DNA from: Xanthostigma xanthostigma
Taxonomy: Eukaryota; Arthropoda; Insecta; Raphidioptera; Raphidiidae
Reading direction: 5' to 3'
Assembly: GCA_963575645.1 (NCBI GenBank)
Contig: OY754470.1
Coordinates: 10,424,501 to 10,488,500, forward strand
DNA: 64,000 nt
A program made the position numbers and the translations under genes. Under the pieces are notes generated by a model. The model worked only from the letters and a program-made list of their open reading frames with translations, had not been told where the DNA came from and ran no database searches. The first letter of the stretch is position 1. Each line of letters opens with the position of its first letter. This document shows positions 49,401-58,247 of this stretch, piece by piece.

Positions 49401-50495
49401 ACCGTATAATTTTACTCAAATCGGCACACTTGTTAAATATCATAAAATGCACCTAACAATAAAAAAATTAGTTCAGTACGCTCTACCAGTGGCGTACAGC
49501 AGGAGTAAGTAATGCTTGTACCCCTTCTAAATGTTACGCCGCTGTCTAAATTTTCATTTTGACTGTAATTTTAATTTTTCTGATATTTTCTAAGTCAATA
49601 ATGTACACTTGTTAGTTTGTTGTAAAGTCATTGGTTTTCGAGATATTCGCAGTTTTTTTAAGACAAAATTGTAAAAATGAATATTATTAATAATAATAGG
49701 TACAAATAAAAAGTACATGTCTATCTATCATTAACTGCGAATATCTCGAAAACCAATGACTTTACAACAAACTAACAAGTGTACATTATTGACTTAGAAA
49801 ATATCAAAAAAATTAAAATTATAGTCAAAATTAAAATTTAGACAGCGGCGTAACATTTAAAAGGGGTACAAGCATTACTTACTCCTGCCGTACGCCACTG
49901 GTACAGCGAGTAACATTTTAACTAAGCATATTTCGCTTAATCGTTTTATTTTGAATTGGAGAATCTGCGGTTGTTCTATGTCCCATTCTTAATGGGACAG
50001 TCTGTATATAACACGAAATAACAAAATATGAAAAAAGTAGAACACAGTTGCCCGATCGTCTGATTAATACGACCTTGATTATTAGCACCGAAGAATCTTA
50101 GAGGAAAAAATAATGTGTTTTTTGTTTTCAGATATTATGTTTTATATCGAATTCCAAAACTAAAATTTTTGGATTCAACGAAAGTAAGTGAAACAGAGAG
50201 ATTAGAAGCGAAGAGAAGAGGGCAGTTCATGAAGGTTGTGCGTCCAAACGATGAAAGTATTTATCCAAAATGTAACGTTGAAAATTCTTCAAATGTTTAT
50301 TCGCCGTTACCTCAGTCTCAGAGAGATTTCAATGATCACAAAGGTAAATAAATAATATAATTTCTGCTTTTTTGTATGTTGATTCCTTTTTTAACTTTTT
50401 TTATGTATATTTCAGGGGCATATGGCAAATGTAGATATCGATACACAGGTAAACATTCAGAGGGGAACAGGTTTATATCAAATAACGATTTGTAA
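43409..50495 (+). CDS. LRMDA: LRMDA orthologue (leucine-rich melanocyte differentiation-associated protein), five coding exons
   Basis: The coding exons are 43409-43564, 48704-48931, 49044-49183, 50132-50343 and 50416-50495, giving 271 residues. Each junction is GT-AG and keeps frame. The leucine-rich core covers about residues 75-163 ([50 protein letters not shown]). A cap-like segment [19 protein letters not shown] and the signature tail [17 protein letters not shown] follow. The tail, GNKACPN and YQRYR..VLY..P.LKFLD blocks match vertebrate LRMDA closely as I know it. Human LRMDA underlies a form of oculocutaneous albinism and is reported to work with Rab32/Rab38 in melanosome biogenesis, so a role in insect pigment granules is a reasonable inference. 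Residues 1-52 (exon 1) are the weakest part: good Kozak context and donor, but no motif. AATAAA overlaps the stop codon and recurs at 50667. Confidence 0.87.
43671..44311. mobile_element. DNA element with GGTTGCCAGG-type ends in LRMDA intron 1
   Basis: The ends TGGTGTTGCCAGGCGTCCGG and ACCTGGCAACCCTA are inverted over about 10 bp. The 9-bp sequence ATCAGCACA is directly repeated at 43662-43670 and 44312-44320, as expected of a target duplication. TGTCCGGCC motifs recur inside. The duplication length could be 8 or 9, so the superfamily (hAT or MULE type) is open. A separate palindrome sits inside. Confidence 0.65.
43699..43779. repeat. 81-bp perfect palindrome
   Basis: The 40-base arm starting TTAGGCCTAGTTTATATGAG is followed by a single central G and its exact reverse complement. 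No mismatch was found. It lies 28 bases inside the element at 43671, so it is either a nested miniature insertion or part of that element. Perfect identity suggests recent origin. Confidence 0.9.
44599..44672. repeat. 74-nt hairpin in LRMDA intron 1
   Basis: GTCGTATCATGGAATTTCTG continues to a 4-base AGTC loop, and the 3' arm ACGATACATAAACAAAAGAG…CCGTGATACGAC pairs with it apart from a few mismatches and small bulges. Size and shape resemble a microRNA precursor, but a short MITE would look the same. Confidence 0.7.
45070..45475. repeat. GGCGTAGCTACCG / GGGGCCCC repeat
   Basis: It starts CAATGGCGTAGCTACCGCCG with a GCCACGGGGGCCCCCAACG block. It ends near GGGCCCCCAAACAAATTTTT, ACGGGGCCCCGCC, GGCACGCTACTCCTGCG. 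G/C-rich ends around an AT-rich core resemble the hAT-like insertion at 6645-7021, but the target duplication is not clear. Confidence 0.5.
45852..46183. repeat. 166-bp direct tandem duplication
   Basis: Two adjacent units start ATGTATGACCAC (45853 and 46019). Both contain TTTTTACAGAGTAGTCCGAT, TTTTGATAATTATTTTTTT, GGTATACC and CCCTAAGGGTRGG. They differ by about 10-12 percent. The preceding GGAGGAGGTTCTCAAGTCGA links it to a common lepidopteran repeat. Confidence 0.85.
46240..46728. mobile_element. Foldback element, AACAAAAAAATT family, large copy
   Basis: The ~140-bp arms run from ACTTTTTAACAAAAAAATTT to GAGTCGGCGTC and back from GACGCCGACTC to AAATTTTTTTGTTAAAAAGT. The central ~200 bp is GC-richer (GTGTGTGCCCGTTCGGGTTG). 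It lies in LRMDA intron 1. Its ends are shared with the small foldback at 25003-25203. Confidence 0.85.
48178..48250 (-). tRNA. tRNA-Lys-like gene or SINE head, altered anticodon
   Basis: Read on the minus strand, a full cloverleaf can be drawn. All seven acceptor pairs close if wobbles are allowed, the D stem GCTC/GAGC and T stem GTGGG/CCCAC are perfect, and the variable loop is 5 nt. The A box TAGCTCAGTCGG and the B box GGTTCAAGCCC (one change) are present. The anticodon loop CTATTAA gives ATT where a Lys tRNA has CTT, and one anticodon-stem pair is G-G. An unmodified A34 Asn tRNA would be abnormal, so this is probably a pseudogene or SINE head, as suggested by the leader shared with 7876-7947. 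It lies antisense within LRMDA intron 1. Confidence 0.5.
48380..48655. repeat. Repeat with TTACGNATTTTCGAT units just upstream of LRMDA exon 2
   Basis: GACGCGAGTTTAACATTTTT with TACAAAAAAAGTGTACAA occurs twice as a direct repeat about 110 bases apart. TCTTACGNATTTTCGATYAG occurs four times. The outer segments AGAAGTGAAAACTTGA and AAGTTTTCACTTC are inverted. The element ends about 50 bases before the exon 2 acceptor. Confidence 0.7.
49234..50006. mobile_element. Foldback element filling LRMDA intron 3
   Basis: The ends TACAGGGTGTCCCATTAAGA and TCTTAATGGGACAGTCTGTA are inverted. Long inner arms pair blocks such as CTTGTTAGTTTGTTGTAAAG and AATGTTACGCCGCTGTC. It makes up 773 of the 948 intron bases. 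The transcript would fold into a long hairpin between exons 3 and 4. Confidence 0.85.
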
Positions 50496-51449
50496 ATAAA
50501 TATAATATATAGGTCTATTTTTATATTGTAACATAGGTAATTAATGCTATTCTAAAACATTTTTCCAAATATATTTTTGTAATAATAATTCCAATATCTG
50601 TTTTTCTCTATATTCTGAAGTGTTAAATAATTCAGGTACCTACATTCTTGTAACGTTTAATCTCAGAATAAACGAACTGAAATAAAATTCAAATCAATTA
50701 AACTTACAAATTACCCGAATTTCACTAAGAACAAAATTCTCGTTAGTAAATATGTTTAAAAAAGTTTCGGGTTACAGAGGATAATGGAACAATTTCAAAT
50801 ATTCGGGCATGTCAAACTGCTGCATGGTATTCCACCGCGCCTGAAGCCTGAATAAAAAAAAAACCATAAACATATTTCCTTTTACCTTTATGTAAATACA
50901 AGGAGTATAGAAATCAGAAATATTTGAGAGCAGTGACCTACATTTACCGCTGGCGACATAAATGCATATAGCGGTAAACGCCCTCAACTAAAATAGCGGC
51001 ATATTAATCAGTGGCGTAGAGACGCACAATTTATAGTGTATTATGAAAACATAACAATATTAATAAAATTTTATATAATATACACACGACTGTGAGTGTT
51101 CTTGAATAATAAAATTAGTCTTTCAGTCATTGTGCAAAACTGTCATTGACAGTTTAGTATTACTACTCATCAGTACTTAGTAATTACTGGACACGTTGAC
51201 AACGCAATAGGGAAATCTCGCAACTGCACTTTGGTAATGAAGTGAATGACGCATTCAACGCACAATCTACGAATGTACAATTTTTCTAGATAGCAAAGTC
51301 GCTTGTAGTTCAAATAGTGATATCATCGGGATGGGCAACTTTATTGTGGTTATCTCATTTTTGCTGCATGCAGTACGTCATGAATGTGTAAACCAAAACA
51401 CTTACTAATTATAATAGTTCACCATAATTCTTACTCTTTGTCTGCAAAA
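50496..51449. promoter_or_regulatory. LRMDA 3' end and presumed cindr promoter interval
   Basis: This ~950-bp gap separates the LRMDA stop from the cindr start. AATAAA at 50495-50500 and 50667-50672 are candidate LRMDA poly(A) signals. Transcription of cindr must start within or upstream of this interval. No TATA box at a convincing position is seen, and the cap site cannot be placed from sequence alone. Confidence 0.45.
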
Positions 51450-54400
51450 ATGGGTAAGTTAAATGTTTGTTTAGCTGTCAAATTACTGTCATGCAGAGAT
51501 TGCGAAATGAACATTTACATATGCAATATCATTGATAATAATTTCTGATGTTCATTTTTTTCTTTTTTAACAGTCGAAGCGTATGTGGATTTCGATTATT
51601 TAGCACAAGAGCCCGATGAACTTTCGATACGAAAGGGTGATGTTCTTCGAAACATAACTATCAAGCCTGGTGGATGGTGGGAAGGAACTTTAAACGATAA
51701 AAGAGGAGTATTTCCCGACAATTTTGTACATATTATTGAAAAAAATCCTAGTGTAGCTTTAAGGTTAGTAATTTCTGGTTCCATGTTACAAACAAAAAAA
51801 AATGTTTGTACGTATGAGTAGTATAATACATGACTTCTTTTGACGTGATAACGTCTTATAAATTGATGAATCACCAATATTATAAATTGATAAAACACCG
51901 GCTGCATGTTCGAAAAAGTGTAACGTAACGTTCCTAACGTTCCGCCTGACCCTGTGCGTGCTTTTTGCTAATTTCTCGCTCAATTTAAATCAGATCGGTT
52001 TGAAACCAGTCTTAAACGAAAGAGGAGAACATTTTACATAGATTTCGTATAACAGAATTTGCCTAAACAGTTTTTTTATACAAATTTATATAGAAAAATA
52101 GCTGTATAAATGCAATGTTGTGTAATGCATGGCGCGACGCGGTCGGTTGTCTTTGTTTGCCGTACATGGAAATTAGAAGCAAACGTATGTCTTGTCTTAA
52201 CATGAAAACAGCTGCATTTCTAATGTTTAATTCAATTTTTTGACATTAGTATATTGTGAAATGCAAAGCCTGCTAAGTTAAGTATTGGAATAACTAATTA
52301 TTATTAGAACATAATACTTTGTAAGTTGCAAACGTCACTTTTGACATTTCTTATCATTCCGACACCAAGGATAAGCGGATTGAAACCAAATTTTGGGAGG
52401 TTTAGGTTATGTATTACGGAATACGTTATCACGTAAAACTATCGTCCGTAAACCGACTTTACAGACAACCATTTTTTTTATTGCAGAGAAAAATCGAAAC
52501 GGCAGTGTCAAGCAGTTTACAGCTATTTTCCCCAACATGAAGATGAACTGAGTTTAAATGTCGGTGATATTATAGATATTTTAGGAGAAATAGAAGAAGG
52601 CTGGTGGCGTGGAAGGTTGGGTGCTAAAGAAGGCGTGTTCCCTTCAAATTTTGTCCAGGAAATCCATCCATATGTATCAAATTCTGTTAGCAGGAAAAAG
52701 AAATTCAGTAGTAAAGAAGATTTAACTTGTCTCGCTGGCGAGGCCGACAGTGGAAGTCCGTTGCTACCTCCCAAACCCGGTAATAAATCTAACAAATTAT
52801 TTGGTTATTATACACTTTCGCGGTGACCTGGTTTTTTGGCTCTAGAAAATCGAAAAATCATCCGATTTCGATGAATTTTTTTTTTAAATCTTCGTTTTTA
52901 TGGCGGATTTATGAAAAAAAATACGAAAATTGAAAAAATCAATATTTCTCACAGTTTCATGACTTTAAATGCAAAAAAAAATTGACTTTCTACATATAAT
53001 TCTTTATAACTGTTTCTGACGTCAATTCCGGGGTGAACGATAAACGGGTATGCGAATTGTAATTCCGGGGTGAACGATAAACGGGTATGCGAATTGTAAT
53101 TCCGGGGTGAACTAATTTTTTTCATAAATCCGCCGTAAAATGGAACTTTTTGAGACCGAGATTATTGAAATCCATCTATTTTTCGATTTTCTAGAGCCAA
53201 AAAACCAGGTGACCGTGAAAGTGTATAATTACCAATTATTTAAGTAACGAATGGATATTTATCAGTTAGAATTGAAAAAGATTCATTCTTAATAAATACT
53301 AACACTGTTTTGTTTATTTCAGTTAAAATTTTATGCCAAGCTCAATATCCTTACGAAGCACAAAATGAAGATGAGCTAACATTGGATACGGGTGATATTA
53401 TAACGCTTATCAGTAAAGACGGACAAGATAAGGGATGGTGGCGTGGAGAATTGCATGGTAGAATCGGTGTCTTTCCGGATAATTTTGTGATAGCATTGCC
53501 AATTCAAGATCAAAACCAGAAGACTACAGTCGATAAAAAACTTCAACAGCAAACGAAACCAAGTCAATCGACAGCTGCCGTTCGTAAGGAAATTGCCCCG
53601 AAAGTAATTAGTAATGTTGCATTGCAGCGAAAATCCTTGGAATCAGGATCAAAAGTTGAAGGTCCTCCAATACCAGGGAAAAAGCCAGCAGTTCCAATTA
53701 AAAAGTCACCTTCATTATCGGGAAGTGCTGGTGGAATATTTTCCGGTTTGAAGCAAAAAGTCATGGGCATTGAACAGAAAATATCAGACAAGGTAGCCGA
53801 TTCAATTGATGGTGTTTCTAGTAGTCGAATACAGCCACCTAAAGAAGACATAGAAAGTAAGCAAGACGAATTCGATAAAGTAGAAAGATCGTCTATGCTT
53901 TCTGATCTACGTGCTAATAGAGCTAAAGCTCCGCGCCGAAGACCGCCTAGTATGGTTTTACGAGATATTGAACCGGGTCTAATTAACGGTAACGCTGAAC
54001 ATGCCGTGCCAACTTCCCCATTAACTAATGATGAACAAGAATCAGAAACGGAATGTAAGCCGAAACCTCGCGATTGGGAAAAGCGTAAAGCGCCATGGAT
54101 GGATGAATTAAAACTAAACCAAGCAAAAAAGACATCACCACTTAATCCCTCACCAGAAACAAGCACTCGTTTCAAATTCACGTCTCCATCCGAAAAGTTC
54201 AAATCTAGCAATGAAAGACTCGATTCGAGCTCAGAGATCGACGGCGTCGAAACACCGAAAAGTAGATTCGAAAAAGAACCTAGCTCAAACGATATGACAA
54301 AGTCTGCATCTTCAGCGAGTGGTAGATTGACGAGAACTCCTACTCCCGACCTTCCAGAAAGTGGAAAGCCCGGAATCGTATTAAGAAATCGGACCTCTCT

Positions 54401-54791
54401 GCAATCGTTAAATACAACAACTACTAATATGACTCCAATTCGACCTCAGACGATACACGGTGAAAGCGACAAAGTCTTGAGTAATACCGAAACCAATAAA
54501 GTATCTCCGGGAATTATTCGAAACCAGTCGCCGTCCCCGATCTCAAAACCTCCGATCGGAGAAAAATTTATTAGTGATAAGAAGTTCGAAAGTAGTGGAG
54601 TAGTTACTTTAAAACAATATCACGATTTAGAAGAAAGAGTTAAACAACTTGAAAATACTTTAGAAAAACAAAATCAAACTTACATGACGATGTTTCAAGA
54701 TTTGCAGAAGAAGCTTCAAGCGGAAGTCGATTTACGGGAAAGATTACAACTTGAAATGGATAAGTTGTCGCAGTGTGTAACACAGGTTTGA
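51450..54791 (+). CDS. cindr: CIN85/CD2AP-family adaptor (cindr), three SH3 domains, four coding exons
   Basis: The exons are 51450-51453 (ATG plus one base), 51574-51763, 52487-52779 and 53323-54791, with GT-AG junctions in frame throughout, giving 651 residues. SH3-A (about 3-58) opens [13 protein letters not shown] and has GGWWEG and FPDNFV. SH3-B (about 71-126) has EEGWWRG and FPSNFV. SH3-C (about 164-222) has [10 protein letters not shown] and FPDNFV. This triple-SH3 order and the near-identical N-terminus are diagnostic of CIN85/CD2AP; Drosophila cindr is the insect member. Then come a proline-rich stretch ([16 protein letters not shown], about 277-292), a segment matching the capping-protein-interaction motif ([18 protein letters not shown], about 354-371), a conserved-looking [13 protein letters not shown] patch (about 414-426) and a C-terminal coiled coil (about 592-648). 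The family links endocytosis, receptor down-regulation and cortical actin. The length fits vertebrate CIN85 (665) and CD2AP (639). The stop at 54789 is assumed, but a donor-like CAG|GTTTGA overlaps it. Confidence 0.94.
51837..52472 (-). mobile_element. Three-copy repeat family, copy 3, inside cindr intron 2
   Basis: It is inverted relative to the copies at 13904 and 30911. It starts TTTTGACGTGATAACGTCTT and ends AGTCGGTTTACGG/GACAACCAT-type sequence (complement of TTGGTTGTCTGTAAAG). CGTTCCGCCTGACCCTGTGC is the shared landmark. It fills 636 of the 723 intron bases and stops 14 bases before the exon 3 boundary. Confidence 0.8.
52809..53227. mobile_element. Inverted-repeat element inside cindr intron 3
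   Basis: ATACACTTTCGCGGTGACCT, TTTTGGCTCTAGAAAATCG at the left is mirrored by CGATTTTCTAGAGCC, AGGTGACCGTGAAAGTGTAT at the right (arms of about 50 bp). TTCATAAATCCGCC-type blocks pair further in. Between the arms is a 37-bp tandem repeat. Confidence 0.8.
53024..53118. repeat. 37-bp tandem repeat shared with 29615-29880
   Basis: The unit AATTCCGGGGTGAACGATAA + ACGGGTATGCGAATTGT starts at 53024 and 53061 (exact copies), with a truncated third at 53098. The reverse complement, same 37-bp period, forms the core of the element at 29345-30125. Confidence 0.9.
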
Positions 54792-55330
54792 TATACTTAA
54801 TTGTTTATGTATTGCTCACAAATGTTGCTTAATCTTTTATTTTTAGTTAATATATTTTTTGGATTTTTTTCCTTTATTTATTGCAAGGCGTTTCTGAATT
54901 ATTGACGTTTTGCAGGTAGTGTACAAATTATTTAATTATGTCATATTGAATAACAAATAATATGTTTTCGTTTATATTTTCGTAATAGGCTGCTCATAAA
55001 TTTCAAGAAATTAAAAAATATTAGTTTCATAAAATTGTCCTATACAACAGCAGCCGTATTTGTAAAATTTAAATTTAAAAAATCATAGTGAATGAAATTA
55101 ATCTTTCTCAAAATTATATATAGAAATATAGTTTTAGCATTCCTAAAATTATAAAAAATTTATTTGTGATTGCTCAAATCTAAATACATCGAGTAGTAAT
55201 ATTTTTTTTAATTATAATATCCATTCATTTTGTGTTAAATTTTGCATTCCAGTATTATTTGTATGATACTAATAAATTTATTCCAATCTTAAGTTAATAA
55301 ACGAAAAATAAAACATTTCAGATTAATATA
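54792..55330 (+). promoter_or_regulatory. Probable cindr 3' untranslated region with poly(A) signals
   Basis: After the stop, AT-rich sequence contains AATAAA at 55271-55276 and 55296-55301 with further AATAAA-like sequence close by. This cluster is the first strong one downstream. The end of the transcript is inferred. Confidence 0.45.
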
Positions 55331-56160
55331 CAATGTTAAAAACATTTAGAGCACTAAGTACTTAGTATATAAATATTTGTAAAGTTTTAAATACTACTAC
55401 AAAAGTAATATATTGTTACGAGAAGCTATGGATCTTTACTAGTCATTGGGCCAACAAAACTTACACACTATATTGCAGTTATATTTTACATTTAATTTTT
55501 ATACTGAATAATGATTTAAGAACACTGTTACACTTATTTGAATTGTTAAATTGAATACTAACAGAACTGTATAAATCGCTTTACTTTCAAAACCGCCAAT
55601 TTTAGACTAAACTTAATTTAAAAAAAATATATAAACGCCAGAACAATTGCAGGTATTGTTCATTTCCTTTGAAAAGTGAAAATAACCGTATCGATGCACG
55701 CATTTCTGGATTTGATTGTCTTTTGAAGTTTGCTATATATACGTATATTTTTTTACAGTAACTGGCCTATTTTGACGGTACTATGTTAGTCAAAGAACTA
55801 TCAAACATTTTTAGATAGATGTTCGAGACACCATGAAAAATATAACACTTCTTTTGTGATGTCTGAACACAAAATCGAAAACCTGGCTGAAGAGTAGGGA
55901 AGCCTAACCAACCCTCGAATTTTTAACTTTGCCAAATTTTATTTCCAAAAATATCTTTGCAGCATTTTGAAATTTTAATGCCTTAAAATTTAATATTTAA
56001 TAAAACAAAAACTAAATAAGCCGGTTTCAAAAATATCATAAATATCAAAAAACATATTTAAGGCATGCTGAGATTTAGACAGAATAATATTTACACCTAG
56101 AAAAAAAAAATTTTGATTTTTTTGGGACTTTTACCTGACAGGTGGTTTGGGAATCCTGTA
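55331..56160. other. Gene-free stretch
   Basis: No exon or element was recognised. Confidence 0.5.
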
Positions 56161-56340
56161 CGTGAGTGCAAGTAAGACGCTATGGGTAGGTTGAAGTGTG
56201 AGAGAGAGCGTATATCGGCAACCGTCTGAGTCTTGTGAGACTCAATTACACCACAACACGCTTCAATTCAGCCGACCGCTGATATACTCTCTCTTTCTCT
56301 CACGCATCAACCTACCCATAGCGTCTTACTTGCACTCACG
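56161..56340. mobile_element. 180-bp hairpin MITE with TA target duplication
   Basis: CGTGAGTGCAAGTAAGACGC…ACCTACCCATAGCG and the complement TGCACTCACG bound arms of about 60 bp. TA lies directly outside both ends (56159-56160 and 56341-56342). TA duplication fits Tc1/mariner-type MITEs. The overlapping 151- and 129-codon frames nearby are partly translations of this hairpin. Confidence 0.8.
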
Positions 56341-56654
56341 TATAGTTGACACTTCAACGTACAGTTTTGAAACCGCCTGGCAAACATTTAGACCTGACTT
56401 TATATTTATTTTTTATTTTAAATTTGACGGTGTTAATATTTCAAGGACTTATGTTGCAAATAAAATATCGCAAATTAAAAATTTCAAGACTTCACTACCC
56501 TTCAACCACGCTTTCGATTTTGTATTTCAATATTATAAAAGAAGTGTTACACAAATTTTTAATGCTGCCTCAAATATCTACCCAAAAATGTTTGATAGCT
56601 CTCCTACTACAATGTGTAGAAGTTCATCCATACCTGATGTTTTTTTTCAATAAT

Positions 56655-56794
56655 GGCGTTTTCGATATCGAGAACTGCCCCGGGGCAGGGCAGCCCAAAT
56701 GGGTAACTAATAGTAAAATAAACAAATTTAATTAACCAATAGTTACCCATTCGGCCTGCCCTGCTCCGGGACCGTTCTCGATGCCGAAAACGCC
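56655..56794. mobile_element. 140-bp hairpin element
   Basis: GGCGTTTTCGATATCGAGAA, GGGCAGCCCAAATGGGTAAC pairs with AGTTACCCATTCGGCCTGCC and TTCTCGATGCCGAAAACGCC, with a short AT loop. It is non-coding. Confidence 0.8.
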
Positions 56795-58247
56795 GTAAGT
56801 CAAGCTTTAGTCTAAAATTATGTGTTAACTTTTACATTGCCATAAAAACTGCAAATTTTCATAATCCGACACTTATTAACAAATATTTTTTACGCTGTAT
56901 ATTTTTTATAATTAAATTGTTTGGAATGTTTTGTAGCTTAACTTTTTGAGCAATGTGAAAGCTAACATTCAGTTGAACTTCTAAATTCAAAAAATATAAA
57001 TAAGATTTCGCTCTTTGATCCATATTCTGAATTAACTTCAGTTTTCGTAGTTTTGATACATTTTATTTGTTCATTCATATTTAGCTGAACCTTCTATAAG
57101 ACTATAAGGTGATAGGTTTGGTGGTGTGTTATCAAAACATTACCCCAGTAAAACCTCACTATTTTTTAGATATTTAAATGCTTGTTATGCCCATAGTATC
57201 AAAAAATTACTTGTTTTAAAATCGGAAATAAATTAGCAAGTTTTTGAGATTATGGCGCAACGTGTATTTAAAAAGTTTATCTCGAAAACTGGTAGATTTT
57301 TACTCGGATCACGCTTTGTTATTTTGCGAGCACATGCTTAAGTCGTACAGAAATTTTATGTATACTTTAATCGAATGTAAAACGGGAAAGACAATTATTT
57401 GTTAAAATTATTAAAAAGCTATCCTTTTTTTTTTTCATTTAATGTCAAAAATACATTATTATTGTATCGGATATGTAAAAAATATGCATTTTTGAAAAAA
57501 GGGCATTATTCAGTAACAAGAAAAATACTAACAACCTTGGTTTGAGAAAAAAGCAGGATTATAAAAAGTTGAAGGTGTAGTCAGGGGCAGATACGGGCTT
57601 CCGTTTGGGGCGTGGGATAATCGTCGACTTGCACTTAGTAGAACACACCTTTTTCTCACTCGAATTTGACGACCTTTTTTTTTTAATCTTTCCCATATTT
57701 ATATATAAATATCGTTTAGTCCCCTTTTTTAGAACATTTGGATTTATTATCTTGATATTTTATCAGTTCTATATTTTATTAATTTCTTTGGGCCCTACCG
57801 TACCACAAAATTAGTTCCCTTCTGCGTATAAATAGTCCGCATGATTTATGCTTTTTTTTTCAAAAGTGCATCGTTTCGATAATAAAGTAGCACTTATTTC
57901 GCCGTACTAACCGATCTTTCAACTCTTAATTCAGCTATAATTATTAGAAAATTGTCTGATATTAGTCATCACTTGTAAATAAATTATAATGAATTAAATT
58001 AGAAGTTCGGCAATTTGCCGTCCGCTGTGAACAAAGCTACGCGCTGCCGCCACTAGCAGAGCCAACAAACTAAGGAGGCTGCCTAAATCTATCGGTATTT
58101 CAAAATAGCTTTGCTCAGAGTGAACGTCATGACACAACAAAAATAATTTCACATAAATATTGATGTTTTTAATGTTTTATTGAATTTAAATAAAATTATG
58201 CGATTTATGTCATTGATATCTGAAATAGAGAACATGTGGTTACGCTA
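56795..58247. other. Gene-free stretch
   Basis: No supported gene. A 69-codon hydrophobic frame at 57605-57814 reads like translated AT-rich DNA. Positions about 58015-58140 (GCAATTTGCCGTCCGCTGTG…CTAGCAGAGCCAACAAACTA) look like an old repeat related to 37318. Confidence 0.5.

Noticed and set aside
51596-51983. Minus-strand frames of 103 and 65 codons
   Set aside because: They are antisense to cindr exon 2 and the intron 2 repeat.
52523-52795. 90-codon minus-strand frame
   Set aside because: It is antisense to the second SH3 exon of cindr.
53564-54211. 215-codon open frame on the minus strand
   Set aside because: It lies wholly antisense to the large coding exon of cindr, whose frame has clear SH3 and coiled-coil homology. 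It is a shadow frame with no domain of its own.
56198-56735. Overlapping 151- and 129-codon + strand frames
   Set aside because: They overlap each other in different frames, run through the hairpin MITE at 56161-56340 and into the hairpin at 56655, and show no protein-like signature.
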